From NCBI RefSeq assembly GCF_900113685.1, contig NZ_FOQG01000018.1, positions 18,667-82,666 of the forward strand: DNA of 64,000 bases, in the 5' to 3' direction. The translations under genes were made by a program, and so were the position numbers. Below, piece by piece: positions 42,293-51,006 of this stretch (position 1 is its first letter; each line of letters opens with the position of its first letter). A model generated the notes under the pieces. That model was not told the origin of the DNA. It made no database searches and saw nothing but the letters and a program-made list of their open reading frames with translations. Source of the stretch: Nocardioides psychrotolerans. GTDB lineage: Bacteria > Actinomycetota > Actinomycetes > Propionibacteriales > Nocardioidaceae.

Positions 42293-42405
42293 GCCGAGTC
42301 GGCGCGATGTCGCAGGGCGTACGCCGAGTCGGCGCGATGTTGCATGCGAGCTGGCGGGGTCTCCGGTGGTCGAGCACGCCGAGCGCCGCCCCTCGGTGGT
42401 TGAGC
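42293..42405. repeat. Intergenic repeat cluster upstream of the DUF222-HNH gene
   Basis: GCCGAGTCGGCGCGATGT occurs at 42293 and 42323, and CGGTGGT(C/T)GAGC at 42364 and 42394; both pairs have a 30-base period. GGTGGTCGAGC-type motifs are frequent between genes of Nocardioides, in my recollection. The segment 42281-42535 has no other gene. Confidence 0.65.
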
Positions 42406-42535
42406 CGGCCGACCCAGCCCGGCGAGGAGCAGGCTCGGCGTCGCTTCGAAACTTTCTTCGCTTGACGTCTCACAAGGCGAGATGGACGACCTCTGAGCAG
42501 GCCGGAGTGTCGGTGGTCCCTGATGCAATAGGTCT

Positions 42536-43768
42536 ATGACCAGCACCGGGCAGCACGTCGATCGGGGACACCCGATCAGTGTCGGCCTGGAGCACCTCAA
42601 GACCCGGCTCGCACTGCTGGCCCAGGCGCCAGTGTGGTCGATGCACGATGCGGAGGTCCGCCAGGCGGTGCTCGACCTGACCGAGGTCGCCTCCCAGGTC
42701 GCGGCCCTCGAGATCACCCTGCTCGCCCACGCGCAGCGCACCGGCGCGGCCGATGAGGTCGGTGCGACGTCGGTCGCGGCGTGGTGGGCCCATGAAACCC
42801 GCACCACCGCGGTTGAGGCACACCGGCGGGTCAAGCACGCGGTCGCGGTCGAGGACCGCCACGCCGAGGTCGGCGCAGCGCTCTCGGGTGGTGGCCTGCG
42901 CCCGGACCAGGCCCGGGCCGTGGTCGACGCGGTCGACGCACTCCCCGCTGATGTCGGCCCCCAGATCAGGGACCAGGCCCGCGAGCACCTGCTCGCCCAG
43001 GCGGCCCACCATGACGCGAAAGCGTTGCGGATCCTGGGCAAACGGGTCCTCGACGTGGTCGCCCCCGAGGTCGGGGAAGCCCAGCTCGCCAACGAGCTGG
43101 CCGCCGAAGAACGCGCCGCCCAGGCGGGGCGGCGGTTCACGATGGTCGACGACGGCCACGGCAAGACTTACGGCCGGTTCACCCTGCCGACCTACGAGGC
43201 CGACATGCTCAGGACAGCGTTGCAGGCATTGGCCTCCCCCCGGCGCGACGGCGGCGGGGCATCCCCGGAAGGAATGGGGCGCGCGTTCGGCGAATACGTC
43301 CAACGCTTCCCGACCGACCGCCTCCCCGACGCCGGCGGTGTCTGCGCGACCGTGGTCGTCACCATGGACATCGCCACACTGATGGGTGACCTCAAGGCCG
43401 CGAGCCTGGACACCGGCACGATCATCAGCCCCGGCCTCGCCCGACAGCTGGCCTGCAAGGCAGGTGTCATCCCCGTCGTCCTCGGCGGTGCCTCCCAGGT
43501 CCTCGACATCGGCCGCAAACGACGGTTCCACACCACGACACAACACATCGCCCTGGCCACCCGCGACCAGGGCTGCACCACCATCGGCTGCACCCGGCCA
43601 CCCGCCTGGTGCGAGGCCCACCACGACACCCCCTGGAGCAGGGGCGGCGGCACCTCCGTCGAGGACGGCCGGCTGCTCTGCTCACGAGATCACCACCTCG
43701 CCCACCACCCGGCCTACGCGATGACACAGCACCCGAGCCGGAAGGTCTCGTTCACCAGACGCGAGTGA
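42536..43768 (+). CDS. DUF222 / HNH endonuclease (13E12-repeat family)
   Basis: 410 residues. An alpha-helical DUF222 domain (about 20-300) is followed by an HNH-type nuclease module with CTTIGCTRPPAWCEAHHDTP and LLCSRDHHLAHH (about 360-405). This family is scattered in many copies over actinobacterial genomes (REP13E12 in M. tuberculosis) and is suspected to be mobile. The flanking repeat cluster fits. Convergent overlap of 17 bases with the DUF1963 pseudogene. Confidence 0.92.
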   Translation: MTSTGQHVDRGHPISVGLEHLKTRLALLAQAPVWSMHDAEVRQAVLDLTEVASQVAALEITLLAHAQRTGAADEVGATSVAAWWAHETRTTAVEAHRRVKHAVAVEDRHAEVGAALSGGGLRPDQARAVVDAVDALPADVGPQIRDQAREHLLAQAAHHDAKALRILGKRVLDVVAPEVGEAQLANELAAEERAAQAGRRFTMVDDGHGKTYGRFTLPTYEADMLRTALQALASPRRDGGGASPEGMGRAFGEYVQRFPTDRLPDAGGVCATVVVTMDIATLMGDLKAASLDTGTIISPGLARQLACKAGVIPVVLGGASQVLDIGRKRRFHTTTQHIALATRDQGCTTIGCTRPPAWCEAHHDTPWSRGGGTSVEDGRLLCSRDHHLAHHPAYAMTQHPSRKVSFTRRE

Positions 43769-44689
43769 GCACCACCCTCGTCACGGCATCCTGGTCGCGG
43801 CGGCGGAACTCCCGGACTCCGAAGAGCTCGACCTGCGGGTGCACCCCGTGGTCGACGCAGTAGACGATCAGCCGCACTGCCCGGTGAAGGCGACGTCCGC
43901 CGCGCGCACCTCGTCCGAGGCACCGGCGCGCACCAATCAGTAGACAACCGGCGTCGCCCCAGGAGGTGCCCGCGGTGTCGTCGCTGTCGACCTGCAGGAG
44001 CGGTCGCCACCGGAGTGCCTCGGCGGGTGTGAGCATCGTCGTAGGTCGCCTCGCCGAGGCAGGTCTCGGCGGCCTCGAGCTCCACCGACCCTTGCACCGG
44101 GGCCGCCCACCCGCCGATGTGGTGTCCCCACACGTCCGGGCCGAGCTCAGCATCGAGCACCTCGGAGAGCGCTTCGTCGAAGGGGTCAGGGAGAGTGTCG
44201 AGACCGTGCTGCTCGAGGACGGGATGCTCCCGGTCCGGCCGCATCAGGTCCTGGACACCCGTGAGTTCGACAGCCGCGTCCGGCGTCGGTGTGCGGTGCC
44301 AACGACGTGCAACAGCCGGGACCCCTGTCGTGAGTCCGGATCCCCGCTGTGGACGACCGCACCGATGCCGTCCGGGTCGTCGACGTAGAACCCCAGGAAG
44401 CGTCCCTCGCGAGGCAGCGCGAGCCCTGCGTCTAGACCCGCGCTGGCGAACGCCGCCAGGTCGACCTCCGCGACGAACGACAGCTCGCCGTTGCCCGGCC
44501 ACTGCGGCCACGCGACATCAATGGGCAGGGCGTCCTTCCGAGCCGCGCCACGACGGTGTCGCCCTCCTCAGCGGGCTGGAGCTGGACGGCCGGCCGCAAC
44601 AACCCGAGCCAGAGGTCCACAGCGGCTTCGTCGAGGTGGGCGTGGGCGTGGGCGAGATCGGCGAGGTGCGCGTAGGTCCGGCCAGTCAT
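43752..44689 (-). pseudogene. DUF1963 (YwqG-like) protein, frameshifted
   Basis: Pieces in three frames on the minus strand line up as one protein: start MTGRTYAHLADLAHAHAHL (44689), then PIDVAWPQWPGNGELSFVAE, GLALPREGRFLGFYVDDPDG, then HPVLEQHGLDTLPDPFDEAL and PVQGSVELEAAE, then RPLLQVDSDDTAGTSWGDAG, ending LIVYCVDHGVHPQVELFGV. At least three frame changes (near 44545, 44340 and 44040) are needed. The WG-DG-Y pattern is DUF1963. Inactivated recently, judging from preserved sequence, or assembly errors. Confidence 0.72.
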
Positions 44690-44752
44690 GGTGGTCAGTC
44701 TCGCAAGAGGTGACCCGGGACGACGTCGCGCCCTGCCCGACCACGAGCGCCC

Positions 44753-47335
44753 TCAGTCCCCCAAGCACCGCATCGCGGTGGTGGTCAGCACCAGCTCACC
44801 CAGCTCGTCGGACGTGTCCAGGTCGACCACGGCATCGATCACCCAGTCGTGATGGCCCTCGGGGTCGTGGATCGTCTGCTGGACGTCCCAGCGCCGCCCC
44901 GGCGCCTCCGGGTCGACGACGGAGGGCGAGATCGACAGCAGCTCCGGCCCGCGCGCGTCGGGCCCCATGTCGACGGTGTCGTGCTCGGCGTAGTACGCCT
45001 CGATCGCCTGGTCCCAGACCGATCGCGTCACCAGCACCTCCCCCGGCGGGTCGGTGCGGTCCGCGCCAGCACGCTCGAGCTTCATCAGTCCGTCGAGGTC
45101 GTCGCGGGCGACCAGCTCGACGCGTCGCATCATCGCGTTGCGGATCATCGTGCGGAACGGCCGCTCCTGCGCCGAGATCGGCCGGCTCATGGGCGGTGGT
45201 GCCCCCTCGGCCACGGTGCGTGCGACGTGCTCGGGGTCCGACAGCGCCTCCCACTCGTCGAGGAGCGAGGAGTCGGTCTGCCGCACGGTCTCGCCGAGCC
45301 AGTCGACCAGGTCGTCGAGCTCCGGGGTCTTGTGCGCCTCAGGCACGGTCTGGCGCAGCGTGCGGTAGGCGTCGCTGAGGTAGCGCAGCACCAGGCCCTC
45401 CGACCGCGCCAGCTCGTAGCGGCTGACGAAGTCGGTGAAGCTCATCCCCTGCTCATACATCTCACGCACGATCGTCTTCGGCCCCAGCGCGTCCTCGCGC
45501 AGCCACGGGTGCCGCTGGCGATAGATCTCGTAGGTCGCCTCGAGCAGCTCGGCGAGCGGCTGCGGCCAGGTGATCGCGTCGAGCAGCAGCATCCGCTCGT
45601 CGTACTCCAGACCGTCGGCCTTCATCTCCGCGATCGCCTCGCCGCGCGCCTGACGCTGCTGGCCGAAGAGGATCTGCCGCGGCGCCTCGAGCACGGCCTC
45701 GATGACCGAGACGATGTCGAGCGTGTAGGTCTCCGCCTCGGGGTCGAGCACGTCCAGTGCGGCGAGCGCGAAGTGGGCGAGCGGCTGGTTGAGCGCGAAG
45801 TCGAGGGGCAGGTCGACGGTCAGCACGTAGCGGCGACCGAGCTCGTCGGGAGACGCCAGCCGCGTCACGGTCCCCGAGTGCAGGAGGCTGCGCACCAGCC
45901 GGAGCGCCCGGCGCGAGAGCCGCAGCTGGCTGCGTCGGTCCTCGTGGTTGTCCTGCAGCAGCCGGCGCAGCACCGGGAAGGCGTCCTCCTCGCGGGCGAG
46001 GACGTTGATCAGCATCGCGTTGTCGACCTTCATCCGCGACTGCAACCGCTCGGCGTCGCCGTCGACGAGCTTGTCGAAGGTCTGCTCGGTCCACACGACC
46101 GAGCCCTCGGGCGGCTTGCGCAGCTGGGCCTTGCTCTTGCGCTTGGCCTGCTTCTCCACGCTCATCGCGGCGTTCTTGGCGTCGGCCTTGGCCTTGGCCC
46201 GCTCGTTCTCGATCGTGTGCTCCGGAGCCTGTACGACGACGTACCCGGCCGTGTCGAAGCCCGCCCGGCCCGCGCGCCCCGCGATCTGGAGGAACTCCCG
46301 TGTCCGCAGGATCCGCGCGCGGCTGCCGTCGAACTTCGCCAGACCGGTGAACAGCACGGTCCGGATCGGGACGTTGATGCCGACGCCCAGGGTGTCGGTG
46401 CCGCAGATGACCGTCAGCAGGCCGGCCTGCGCGAGCTGCTCGACGAGGCGACGGTAGCGCGGCAGCATGCCGGCGTGGTGCACACCGATGCCGCGCCGCA
46501 GCATCTTGGACAACGTCTTGCCGAAGCCCGAGCCGAAGCGGAAGGCACCGATCTTCTCGGTGATCGCGTCCTTCTCGGCCTGGGTCAGCTTGCCGATCGC
46601 CGAGCTCGGCGAGAGCAGGCTGGTGGCGTGCTCGACCGCGTCCTTCTGCGTGAAGTGCACGACGTAGACGGGCGCCTGGTGGGTTTCGACGAGCTCGACG
46701 ACGGTCTCGTCGAGCGGCGTCAGTGACCACCGGAAGTCCAGCGGCACCGGACGCTCGGCGTCGTCGACGATTGCCGTCTCCCGGCCGTTGCGCCGGGTCA
46801 GGTCGGCGGCGATCTCGGTGACGTCCCCGAGGGTCGCGGACATGAGCAGGAACTGCGCGTCGGGCAACTCCAGGAGCGGCACCTGCCACGCCCAGCCACG
46901 GTCGGGCTCGGCGTAGTAGTGGAACTCGTCCATGACCACGAGCCCCACATCGGCCCCGGAACCCTCACGCAGCGCGATGTTGGCGAGCACCTCGGCGGTG
47001 CAGCAGATGATCGGGGCGTCGGTGTTGACCGAGGCATCGCCGGTGAGCATGCCGACGTTCTCAGCGCCGAAGACACCGCAGAGGGCGAAGAACTTCTCGC
47101 TGACGAGGGCCTTGATCGGGGCGGTGTAGAAGCTGACCTTGTCCTCAGCGAGCGCCGCCATGTGGGCGCCGATCGCGACCAAGGACTTCCCCGACCCGGT
47201 GGGGGTGGCGAGGATGACGTTGCTGCCACCGAGCAGCTCGATCACCGCCTCCTCCTGGTGCGGGTAGAGCTCGAGGCCCTCTCCAGCTGCCCAGGTGGTG
47301 ATCTCGTCGTAGACCTTGTCGGCGTCGAGCGTCAT
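44753..47335 (-). CDS. DEAD/DEAH-box RNA helicase with DUF3516 domain
   Basis: 860 residues. Motif I ATPTGSGKS (43-51), motif II DEFH (about 134), motif III SAT, and motif VI QIAGRAGR place it in the Ski2-like helicases. The C-terminal 400 residues are the DUF3516 region typical of actinobacterial members. RNA unwinding is likely; a precise substrate is not known. Starts one base before the xerD stop region, adjacent. Confidence 0.93.
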   Translation of the reverse strand: MTLDADKVYDEITTWAAGEGLELYPHQEEAVIELLGGSNVILATPTGSGKSLVAIGAHMAALAEDKVSFYTAPIKALVSEKFFALCGVFGAENVGMLTGDASVNTDAPIICCTAEVLANIALREGSGADVGLVVMDEFHYYAEPDRGWAWQVPLLELPDAQFLLMSATLGDVTEIAADLTRRNGRETAIVDDAERPVPLDFRWSLTPLDETVVELVETHQAPVYVVHFTQKDAVEHATSLLSPSSAIGKLTQAEKDAITEKIGAFRFGSGFGKTLSKMLRRGIGVHHAGMLPRYRRLVEQLAQAGLLTVICGTDTLGVGINVPIRTVLFTGLAKFDGSRARILRTREFLQIAGRAGRAGFDTAGYVVVQAPEHTIENERAKAKADAKNAAMSVEKQAKRKSKAQLRKPPEGSVVWTEQTFDKLVDGDAERLQSRMKVDNAMLINVLAREEDAFPVLRRLLQDNHEDRRSQLRLSRRALRLVRSLLHSGTVTRLASPDELGRRYVLTVDLPLDFALNQPLAHFALAALDVLDPEAETYTLDIVSVIEAVLEAPRQILFGQQRQARGEAIAEMKADGLEYDERMLLLDAITWPQPLAELLEATYEIYRQRHPWLREDALGPKTIVREMYEQGMSFTDFVSRYELARSEGLVLRYLSDAYRTLRQTVPEAHKTPELDDLVDWLGETVRQTDSSLLDEWEALSDPEHVARTVAEGAPPPMSRPISAQERPFRTMIRNAMMRRVELVARDDLDGLMKLERAGADRTDPPGEVLVTRSVWDQAIEAYYAEHDTVDMGPDARGPELLSISPSVVDPEAPGRRWDVQQTIHDPEGHHDWVIDAVVDLDTSDELGELVLTTTAMRCLGD

Positions 47336-47336
47336 G

Positions 47337-48263
47337 TCAGCGGGCTCTCGGGTGTGAGGTCGCGAAGACCTCGCGGAGGTTGTCGACGGTGACCAGGGTG
47401 TAGACCTGCGTCGTCGTCACGGACGCATGGCCGAGGAGCTCCTGCACGACGCGCACATCGGCGCCGCCGTCGAGCAGGTGGGTGGCGAACGAGTGTCGCA
47501 TCGTGTGGGGCGACACGGCACGCGTGACCCCGGCCCGGTCGGCGGTCTTCACCAGCACCGACCACGCCGACTGGCGCGAGAGCCGACCGCCACGGGCGTT
47601 GAGGAAGAGCGCTCCCCCGGTCGCCGCGCCCGTCGACGCCAGCTCCGGGCGCCCTCGCACGAGGTAGGCGGCCAGGGCCTCACGGGCGTAGGACCCCACC
47701 GGCACCAGGCGTTCCTTGCCGCCCTTGCCGCGCAGCAGGACCGTCCCGTCGAGGTCGTCCACGTCGTCGACGTCCAAGCCGACCGCCTCTGAGATGCGCG
47801 CGCCGGTGCCGTAGAGCACCTCGAGCAGCGCCTTGTCGCGCAACGCCAGTGTCGTGCCGGGTGCCCCCGCCGCCTCGAGGATCGCCTCGACGTCGGAGAG
47901 TGGCAGCGCCTTGGGCAGCCGCTTCGCCGGCGTCGGGGGCTTGACTCCCGCCGCCGGGTCGGCGGCCGCCAGCCCGTCGGCGACGGCGAACTTGTGGAAG
48001 CCGCGCACCGCCACGACCGTGCGTGCCGCCGACGTCGCGCTCAGCGGCGGGTGGTCCGCGTCGCCCTCACGAAGACGCATGAGGAAGCCCGCCACCGTCG
48101 CCTCGCTGATCGCGTCCAGGCCGTCGACCCCGGACGCCGCCAGGAAGGCGCGGTAACGCCTCAGGTCGCGTCGGTAGGACGTCAAGGTGTTGGCGGCGAG
48201 CCCCTTCTCGACCGACAGGTGCTCGAGATAGGTGCGGATCGCCCGGTCCACGGTGTCGATCAT
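47337..48263 (-). CDS. xerD: Site-specific tyrosine recombinase XerD
   Basis: 308 residues with the standard layout: N-terminal core-binding domain (AIRTYLEHLSVEKGLAANTL), Arg in GTGARISEAVGLD, HTMRHSFATHLLDGG, and LGHASVTTTQVYTLV with the Tyr nucleophile. Resolves chromosome dimers at dif. Equivalent of Rv1701, next to the NUDIX/pyrG group as in Mycobacterium, here with three extra genes between. Confidence 0.95.
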   Translation of the reverse strand: MIDTVDRAIRTYLEHLSVEKGLAANTLTSYRRDLRRYRAFLAASGVDGLDAISEATVAGFLMRLREGDADHPPLSATSAARTVVAVRGFHKFAVADGLAAADPAAGVKPPTPAKRLPKALPLSDVEAILEAAGAPGTTLALRDKALLEVLYGTGARISEAVGLDVDDVDDLDGTVLLRGKGGKERLVPVGSYAREALAAYLVRGRPELASTGAATGGALFLNARGGRLSRQSAWSVLVKTADRAGVTRAVSPHTMRHSFATHLLDGGADVRVVQELLGHASVTTTQVYTLVTVDNLREVFATSHPRAR

Positions 48264-48276
48264 GCTGCGATCGCGC

Positions 48277-49392
48277 TCAGGCGAGAACCGCGTCCAGCTC
48301 GACCGCGTCGATGCCCACGGCCTCGCCGACCGGCCCGTTGGTCAGCAGCCCCGCGTGCGTGTTGAGGCCCAGCGCCAGCGACGCATCCGAGCGACAGGCG
48401 CCCTGCCAGCCCTTGTCGGCCAGCGCCACCGCGTAGGGCATCGTCGCGTTCGTCAGGGCGTACGTCGAGGTGCGCGGCACCGCGCCGGGCATGTTGGCCA
48501 CGCAGTAGAACACCGAGTCGTGGACCATGAACGTCGGGTCGGCGTGCGTGGTCGCGTGGGTGTCCTCGAAGCAGCCGCCCTGGTCGACCGCGATGTCGAC
48601 GAGCACCGAGCCGGGCTTCATCCGCGAGACCAGGTCGTTGCTGACCAGCTTGGGCGCCGCGGCGCCGGGGATCAGCACCGCGCCGATCACCAGGTCGGCC
48701 TCCATCACCTGCTGCTCGATGGCCAGCTTCGACGACGCCAGCCCGTGGACCCGGTTGTCGTAGCGCCAGAACGACATCCGCAGCTTGTCGAGGTCGGTGT
48801 CGAGCAGCGTGACGTCTGCGCCCATGCCGAGCGCGATGTTGGCGGCGTTCTGGCCCGAGACACCGGCGCCGAGGATGACGACCTTGGCATTGTGCACGCC
48901 ACCGACGCCGCCCATCAGGACGCCGCGACCGCCCTGCGCCCTCATCATCGAGTGCGCGCCGACCTGAGGGGCGAGGCAGCCCGCGACCTCCGACATCGGG
49001 TAGAGCAGTGGCAGCCCGCCCGAGGGCAGCTGGACCGTCTCGTAGGCGATCCCTGTCACCTTCGAGGCAAGGAGCTGCTCGGTCAGCGGCTTGTCGGCAG
49101 CGAGGTGGAGGTAGGTGAAGAGGGTCAGGCCCTCGCGCAGCCGGTGGTACTCCTCGGCGACGGGCTCCTTGACCTTGAGCACCATGTCGGCCGAGCCCCA
49201 CACGTCGTCGGCGGAGTCGATGGTCCTCGCACCCGCGGCGACGTACTCCTCGTCGGTGATCGAGGAGCCCGCACCGGCGCTCTTCTCGATCACGACCTCG
49301 TGCCCGTGGGCCACCAGCTCGTGCACGCCGATCGGCGTGATCGCGACCCGGTACTCGTGGTTCTTGACTTCCTTCGGAACGCCGATCTTCAC
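48277..49392 (-). CDS. ald: Alanine dehydrogenase
   Basis: 371 residues. MKIGVPKEVKNHEYRVAITP is the family N-terminus with pyruvate-binding Arg; catalytic His in FTYLHLAADK (about 96); NAD-binding GAGVSGQNAANIALGMGA (about 175-192). Catalyses reversible oxidative deamination of alanine. Ends 13 bases before the xerD start; may be independently transcribed (83-base gap upstream). Confidence 0.96.
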   Translation of the reverse strand: MKIGVPKEVKNHEYRVAITPIGVHELVAHGHEVVIEKSAGAGSSITDEEYVAAGARTIDSADDVWGSADMVLKVKEPVAEEYHRLREGLTLFTYLHLAADKPLTEQLLASKVTGIAYETVQLPSGGLPLLYPMSEVAGCLAPQVGAHSMMRAQGGRGVLMGGVGGVHNAKVVILGAGVSGQNAANIALGMGADVTLLDTDLDKLRMSFWRYDNRVHGLASSKLAIEQQVMEADLVIGAVLIPGAAAPKLVSNDLVSRMKPGSVLVDIAVDQGGCFEDTHATTHADPTFMVHDSVFYCVANMPGAVPRTSTYALTNATMPYAVALADKGWQGACRSDASLALGLNTHAGLLTNGPVGEAVGIDAVELDAVLA

Positions 49393-49475
49393 AGTGTCTC
49401 CCTCTGTCTCGGGGGCCAGATCGTGGCCTCGACGGCGACACTATCGCTGTCCGACCCCACGGCCCGGGACCGCCG

Positions 49476-50330
49476 TCAGGGCAGGTCCAGAACCATGCCC
49501 TCGTGGGCCGCCAGGACGACGAGGTCGTCCCCGGCGAGCAGGCGCGCGTCGGCAAGGATCTCATCGACCTGGTCGTCGGTGCGGTCCGGTGCGTGGTGGA
49601 AGAGGACCAGCGTCCGCACGCCCGCCTCGCGGGCCAGCTCGACGGCGTACTCCGCGCTGGCGTGGCCGAGGAAATCCACGCCGGGGAACTGGGCGGCTCG
49701 GTGCTGGGCGTCGTGGATCATCACGTCGGCGTCCCGCGCCAGGTCGAGGACGTTGTCGTGTCGGGCGCCCAGACCATCAGGACCTGGCCCCCACGCGGTC
49801 GGGCTGTGGTCGCAGACGTAGGCAAGGCTCGCACCGCCGTGCGAGACGCGGTAGCCCAGGGAGCGCCCGCCCTTGTGCGGGATCTCGCGCGCGAGCACGT
49901 CGTAGGCCTCGATCCGGTGACGGCCCTCCTCGAGGCCGTGGAAGCTCCAGCCGGCTCCGAGCGCAGACGGGACGACCGGGAAGTGCGGCGGCGAGAAGCA
50001 CCGCTCGAGCACCTGCTCGGCCGACTCGCCGTCACCCTGCGCGGGGAGGTGGATCGCGACGCGGCTGCCGGCGGCGGTGCCTCCGGCGAAGAAGGGAAGT
50101 CCGTGGGTGTGGTCCCAGTGCAGATGACCCAGCAGGATCGAGCCTGCGTAGGGCTGGCCGCCCAGGAGCGTCGTCACGGCCGTGAGGCCCGTGCCGGCGT
50201 CCACCACCAGATCGGGCGCCGCCTGCTCGTCGATCGAGAACGCCACCGACGAGGTGTGCCCGCCGTAGCGCAGGAAGTCGGCACCAGGCGCCGGTGTCGA
50301 GCCCCGGACCCCGCAGAAGGTCACTCTCAT
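49476..50330 (-). CDS. Metallo-beta-lactamase-fold hydrolase (RNase Z/PhnP-like)
   Basis: 284 residues. Metal site GHLHWDHTHGLPFF (HxHxDH), YVCDHSP, MIHDAQH and FHHAPDRTDD. The N-terminus MRVTFCGVRGSTPAPG matches the branch of PhnP- and RNase Z-like MBL proteins. Substrate unknown. ATG at 50330 chosen for the family N-terminus. Lies between the NUDIX and ald genes. Confidence 0.9.
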   Translation of the reverse strand: MRVTFCGVRGSTPAPGADFLRYGGHTSSVAFSIDEQAAPDLVVDAGTGLTAVTTLLGGQPYAGSILLGHLHWDHTHGLPFFAGGTAAGSRVAIHLPAQGDGESAEQVLERCFSPPHFPVVPSALGAGWSFHGLEEGRHRIEAYDVLAREIPHKGGRSLGYRVSHGGASLAYVCDHSPTAWGPGPDGLGARHDNVLDLARDADVMIHDAQHRAAQFPGVDFLGHASAEYAVELAREAGVRTLVLFHHAPDRTDDQVDEILADARLLAGDDLVVLAAHEGMVLDLP

Positions 50331-50374
50331 GGGGCGATCATGCCGGTGCGCCGACCGATCTGCCCGGCCGCGCG

Positions 50375-50983
50375 CTAGGCGGGGGCAGACACGTGACCAC
50401 GGGCACACGCCATCAGCACGGTCAGCACCATCGGCCCGTCGCTGATGCGCCCGTCGAGCACCGCTGCGTACAGCTCGGCGTAGGGCACCCAGCGCGCCTC
50501 CATGTCGGCCTCCTCGTGGTGCGGCGTGAAGTCCCGGTCCACCTCGCTGAGGCCGCGGGCGACGAAGTAGTGGATGAGCTCGCTGGAGATGCCGGGCGAG
50601 GAGTACGCCGACGCGAGGTGCCCCCACTCGACTGCCTCGAGGCCAGCCTCCTCGCGCAGCTCACGACGCGCCACGTCGACCGGCTCCTCGTCCTCGCCGT
50701 CGATCAGCCCCGCGGGGAGCTCGACGAAGCGGTGCTGCCCGGGGTGGCGGTACTGCAGCAGGCACAGTGCCCGGTCCTCCTCGTCGAGCGCCAGGACCAC
50801 CACGGCTCCCGGGTGCTCGAGGACGAGCCGTCCGAACGGCTCCTCGTCGGGCGCGCCGGGGCGCTGGACCTCGTCGCGTCTCAGGGCCATCACCCAGTCG
50901 TCGCGATGCAGGTCCCGGGTCGACACGACCGGCCACGCCTCGGGCTGGTCGGCGATCGGCGCACGCAGTGCGGGGGTTGCCAT
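50375..50983 (-). CDS. NUDIX hydrolase, ADP-ribose pyrophosphatase type
   Basis: 202 residues. FVELPAGLIDGEDEE and RRELREEAGL give the NUDIX box (one residue longer in the loop, as in Mycobacterium homologues). Equivalent of Rv1700, which hydrolyses ADP-ribose. 23 bases separate it from the divergent pepN. Confidence 0.93.
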   Translation of the reverse strand: MATPALRAPIADQPEAWPVVSTRDLHRDDWVMALRRDEVQRPGAPDEEPFGRLVLEHPGAVVVLALDEEDRALCLLQYRHPGQHRFVELPAGLIDGEDEEPVDVARRELREEAGLEAVEWGHLASAYSSPGISSELIHYFVARGLSEVDRDFTPHHEEADMEARWVPYAELYAAVLDGRISDGPMVLTVLMACARGHVSAPA

Positions 50984-51006
50984 GCGCGCGACGCTACCGT
51001 GGCGCC

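Noticed and set aside
44849..46726. Plus-strand reading frame of 625 codons
   Set aside because: Antisense of the DEAH helicase, no motif.
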